Positions 62,312-64,000 of a stretch of DNA of 64,000 bases are shown here, in pieces; position 1 is the stretch's first letter, and each line of letters opens with the position of its first letter. A program made the position numbers and the translations under genes. Source of the DNA: Rhodoferax ferrireducens T118 (GTDB lineage Bacteria > Pseudomonadota > Gammaproteobacteria > Burkholderiales > Burkholderiaceae_C); NCBI RefSeq assembly GCF_000013605.1, contig NC_007908.1:2976001-3040000 (forward strand), in the 5' to 3' direction. The notes under the pieces were generated by a model, which worked only from the letters and a program-made list of their open reading frames with translations, was not told the DNA's origin and did not search any database.

Positions 62312-63475
62312 CTATTTGCCACCCAGCCCCATCGCCCGCGTAATCACCTCTTTCATGATCTCGTTGGTGCCGCCGTAGATGCGTTGCGGACGCGCGTCGA
62401 CGTAGGCGCGCGTGATCGGGTATTCCCACATGTAGCCATAGCCGCCAAACAGCTGAACGCACTCGTCCATCACTTTGCACTGCAAATCGCTGCACCAGTA
62501 CTTGGCCATGCTGGCCGTGGCGGTGTCCAGCGTATTCGTCATCAGGAGTTCGGTGCATTTATCGATGAACACCTGCGCGATCTGGACCTCGGTCTGCAAT
62601 TCCGCCAGGGTAAAACGCGTGTTCTGGAAGGCCGCCACCGGCTGGCCGAACACTTTGCGCTCCTTGACGTAGTCCACGGTCCAGTGAATGGCGGCCTGGG
62701 ACGCTGCAATGGCGCCGATGGCGATTTGCAGGCGCTCCCACGGCAACTGCTCCATCAGGCAAATAAAGCCCCGGTTTTCGTGCGCCGGGCCACCCAGCAG
62801 GTTGTCGGCCGGGACACGCACGTTGTCAAAGAAGAGCTCGGACGTGTCCTGCGCTTTCATGCCCATTTTTTTCAAGCGCTTGCCCACTGAAAAGCCCGCC
62901 ATGCCACGCTCCACCAGCAGCAAACTGGTGCCCTTGGCGCCTGCGGCCGGGTTGGTCTTGGCCACCACAATCACCAGATCGGCGTGCCAGCCGTTGGTGA
63001 TGAAGGTCTTGCTGCCGTTGAGCAAATAGCTGCCGTCACTTTGCCGAATGGCAGTGGCCTTGATGCCCTGCAGATCCGAGCCTGCGGCGGGCTCGCTCAT
63101 GGCGATGGCGCCAATCATTTCTCCGCTCGCCAGTTTGCGCAGGTATCTTTTCTTTTGTTCTTCCGTGCCGTAGTGCAGCACATAGGGGGCCACGATTTCA
63201 CTATGCAAGCCGTAGCCAATACCTGTGAACCCGGCACGCCCAATTTCTTCCAGTTGCACGACCGAGTACAGCTTGTCGGCTGCCGCGCCACCGTATTCTT
63301 CCGGCATGGTCATGCATAAAAAACCGTTCTCACCGGCCTTGCGCCAAACCGCGCGATCCACATAACCCTGCTCCTCCCAGTCCGCATGAAAGGGGGCAAT
63401 CTCCTTGTCGATGAAACGGCGAAAGCTGTCGCGAAAGGCTTCGTGGTCGGGCGTAAAAAGGGTTCTCTGGATCAT
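62312..63475 (-). CDS. Acyl-CoA dehydrogenase
   Basis: 387 residues. N-terminal helical domain, then AMSEPAAGSDLQGIKATAIR (FAD-side signature), NGSKTFITNGWHADLVIVVA, and C-terminal QLFGGYGYMWEYPITRAYVD with IYGGTNEIMKEVI. It oxidises acyl-CoA to 2-enoyl-CoA with FAD and passes electrons to ETF. It is divergent from a thiolase gene, suggesting a fatty-acid degradation unit. Confidence 0.93.
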   Translation of the reverse strand: MIQRTLFTPDHEAFRDSFRRFIDKEIAPFHADWEEQGYVDRAVWRKAGENGFLCMTMPEEYGGAAADKLYSVVQLEEIGRAGFTGIGYGLHSEIVAPYVLHYGTEEQKKRYLRKLASGEMIGAIAMSEPAAGSDLQGIKATAIRQSDGSYLLNGSKTFITNGWHADLVIVVAKTNPAAGAKGTSLLLVERGMAGFSVGKRLKKMGMKAQDTSELFFDNVRVPADNLLGGPAHENRGFICLMEQLPWERLQIAIGAIAASQAAIHWTVDYVKERKVFGQPVAAFQNTRFTLAELQTEVQIAQVFIDKCTELLMTNTLDTATASMAKYWCSDLQCKVMDECVQLFGGYGYMWEYPITRAYVDARPQRIYGGTNEIMKEVITRAMGLGGK

Positions 63476-63602
63476 GGCGTCACCTGGTTAACGTGAATTA
63501 GACTATTTATACAAAGCAATCGCTTTGCGAAAAGCAATATACTGCATTCCGACAATCCGCAGTACCCCATTTTCTTGAAATTGATTTTCAATTGGAGACC
63601 CC

Positions 63603-64000
63603 ATGACTGAAGCATTTGTGTATGACGCCATCCGCACGCCGCGTGGCAAAGGCAAAAAAGACGGCAGCCTGTACGAGGTCAAGCCCGTCAATCTGCTGGC
63701 CGGTGTGCTGACCGACTTGCAGCGCCGCAATGACTTCGACACGTCCAAGGTGGATGACGTGGTCATGGGCGTGGTGTCGCCCGTGGGCGACCAGGGTGCG
63801 GTGATTGCCAAAGTGGCAGCCCTCAAGGCCGGTTGGGACTTCACCTGCGCCGGTATGCAGATCAACCGTTTTTGCGCCTCGGGCCTGGAAGCGGTGAACC
63901 TGGCAGCGCAAAAAGTGCGCTCAGGCTGGGAAGAACTGGTGGTGGCTGGTGGCGTCGAGAGCATGAGCCGCGTGGCGCTGGGCTCGGACGGCGGCGCCTG
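63603..64000 (+). CDS. Acetyl-CoA acyltransferase (thiolase), N-terminal part
   Basis: The first 132 residues are seen; the gene runs off the window. It begins [20 protein letters not shown] and carries the active-site Cys in [17 protein letters not shown], then [12 protein letters not shown]. It catalyses the last step of beta-oxidation. TTGGAG lies before the ATG. It is transcribed away from the acyl-CoA dehydrogenase gene; the 127-base gap holds both promoters. Confidence 0.94.
   Translation, partial: MTEAFVYDAIRTPRGKGKKDGSLYEVKPVNLLAGVLTDLQRRNDFDTSKVDDVVMGVVSPVGDQGAVIAKVAALKAGWDFTCAGMQINRFCASGLEAVNLAAQKVRSGWEELVVAGGVESMSRVALGSDGGA

Overview
The window looks like a chromosomal segment of a betaproteobacterium of the family Comamonadaceae, most likely Rhodoferax or a close relative. 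The reasons are the pepN-fbp pair beside a Thr tRNA, TTG/GTG starts, multiheme cytochromes, a YgiQ-type radical SAM protein, a PEP-CTERM protein, and a dispersed repeat of a kind I associate with this family. The genus is inferred from general familiarity, not from a search.

Layout. 1-1.8 kb: end of pepN, fbp and tRNA-Thr(CGU). 2.3-4.8 kb: a GDSL lipoprotein and a FadL-type porin. 4.9-9.7 kb: a graveyard of mobile DNA, with a broken tyrosine recombinase, an IS3-type element cut by a complete IS66 element, the stump of an ABC ATPase gene, and the head of an IS4-type transposase. 9.8-29.8 kb (minus strand): one tightly coupled operon of about 20 kb, read from the right: T1SS ABC exporter, glycosyltransferase, a collapsed lipase gene, a nonsense-interrupted small gene, lipase 3, small protein A, lipase 2, small protein B, a giant 3026-residue lipase/RTX protein, and the HlyD-type membrane fusion protein. 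30-44 kb: housekeeping and envelope genes, including a Ser/Thr kinase-HDOD-GAF protein, an iron-type alcohol dehydrogenase, an OmpR/EnvZ pair and YgiQ. 44-52.5 kb: a respiratory/regulatory island. 52.7-64 kb: an oxidoreductase, an acyltransferase, a CoA transferase, a nitrate/sulfonate/taurine-type ABC transporter, a heme-motif chemoreceptor, a PEP-CTERM protein, an acyl-CoA dehydrogenase and the start of a thiolase.

Main candidate system. In the 20-kb operon each lipase-fold gene is followed by a small envelope-targeted protein gene with a shared EEV-LHDG core, joined by 4-bp ATGA overlaps, and the cassettes are bracketed by the two inner-membrane parts of a type I secretion system. Three lipases share long near-identical segments, a fourth is reduced to a 37-codon stub, and its partner carries a nonsense codon. 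This is the pattern expected of a recombining toxin-immunity array. I infer, but cannot prove, that these are T1SS-exported lipase toxins with cognate immunity proteins.

Second candidate system. A membrane histidine kinase with a periplasmic CxxCH motif is translationally coupled to an NtrC-type activator. Two good sigma-54 promoters stand in front of a response-regulator/multiheme-cytochrome/cytochrome-b operon and of a separate receiver-plus-membrane-hairpin gene. The two proteins that join a receiver domain to hydrophobic hairpins are unusual. Other oddities are two displaced gene 3' ends that flank apparent insertions, and a dispersed repeat that has been read into the coding regions of two genes.
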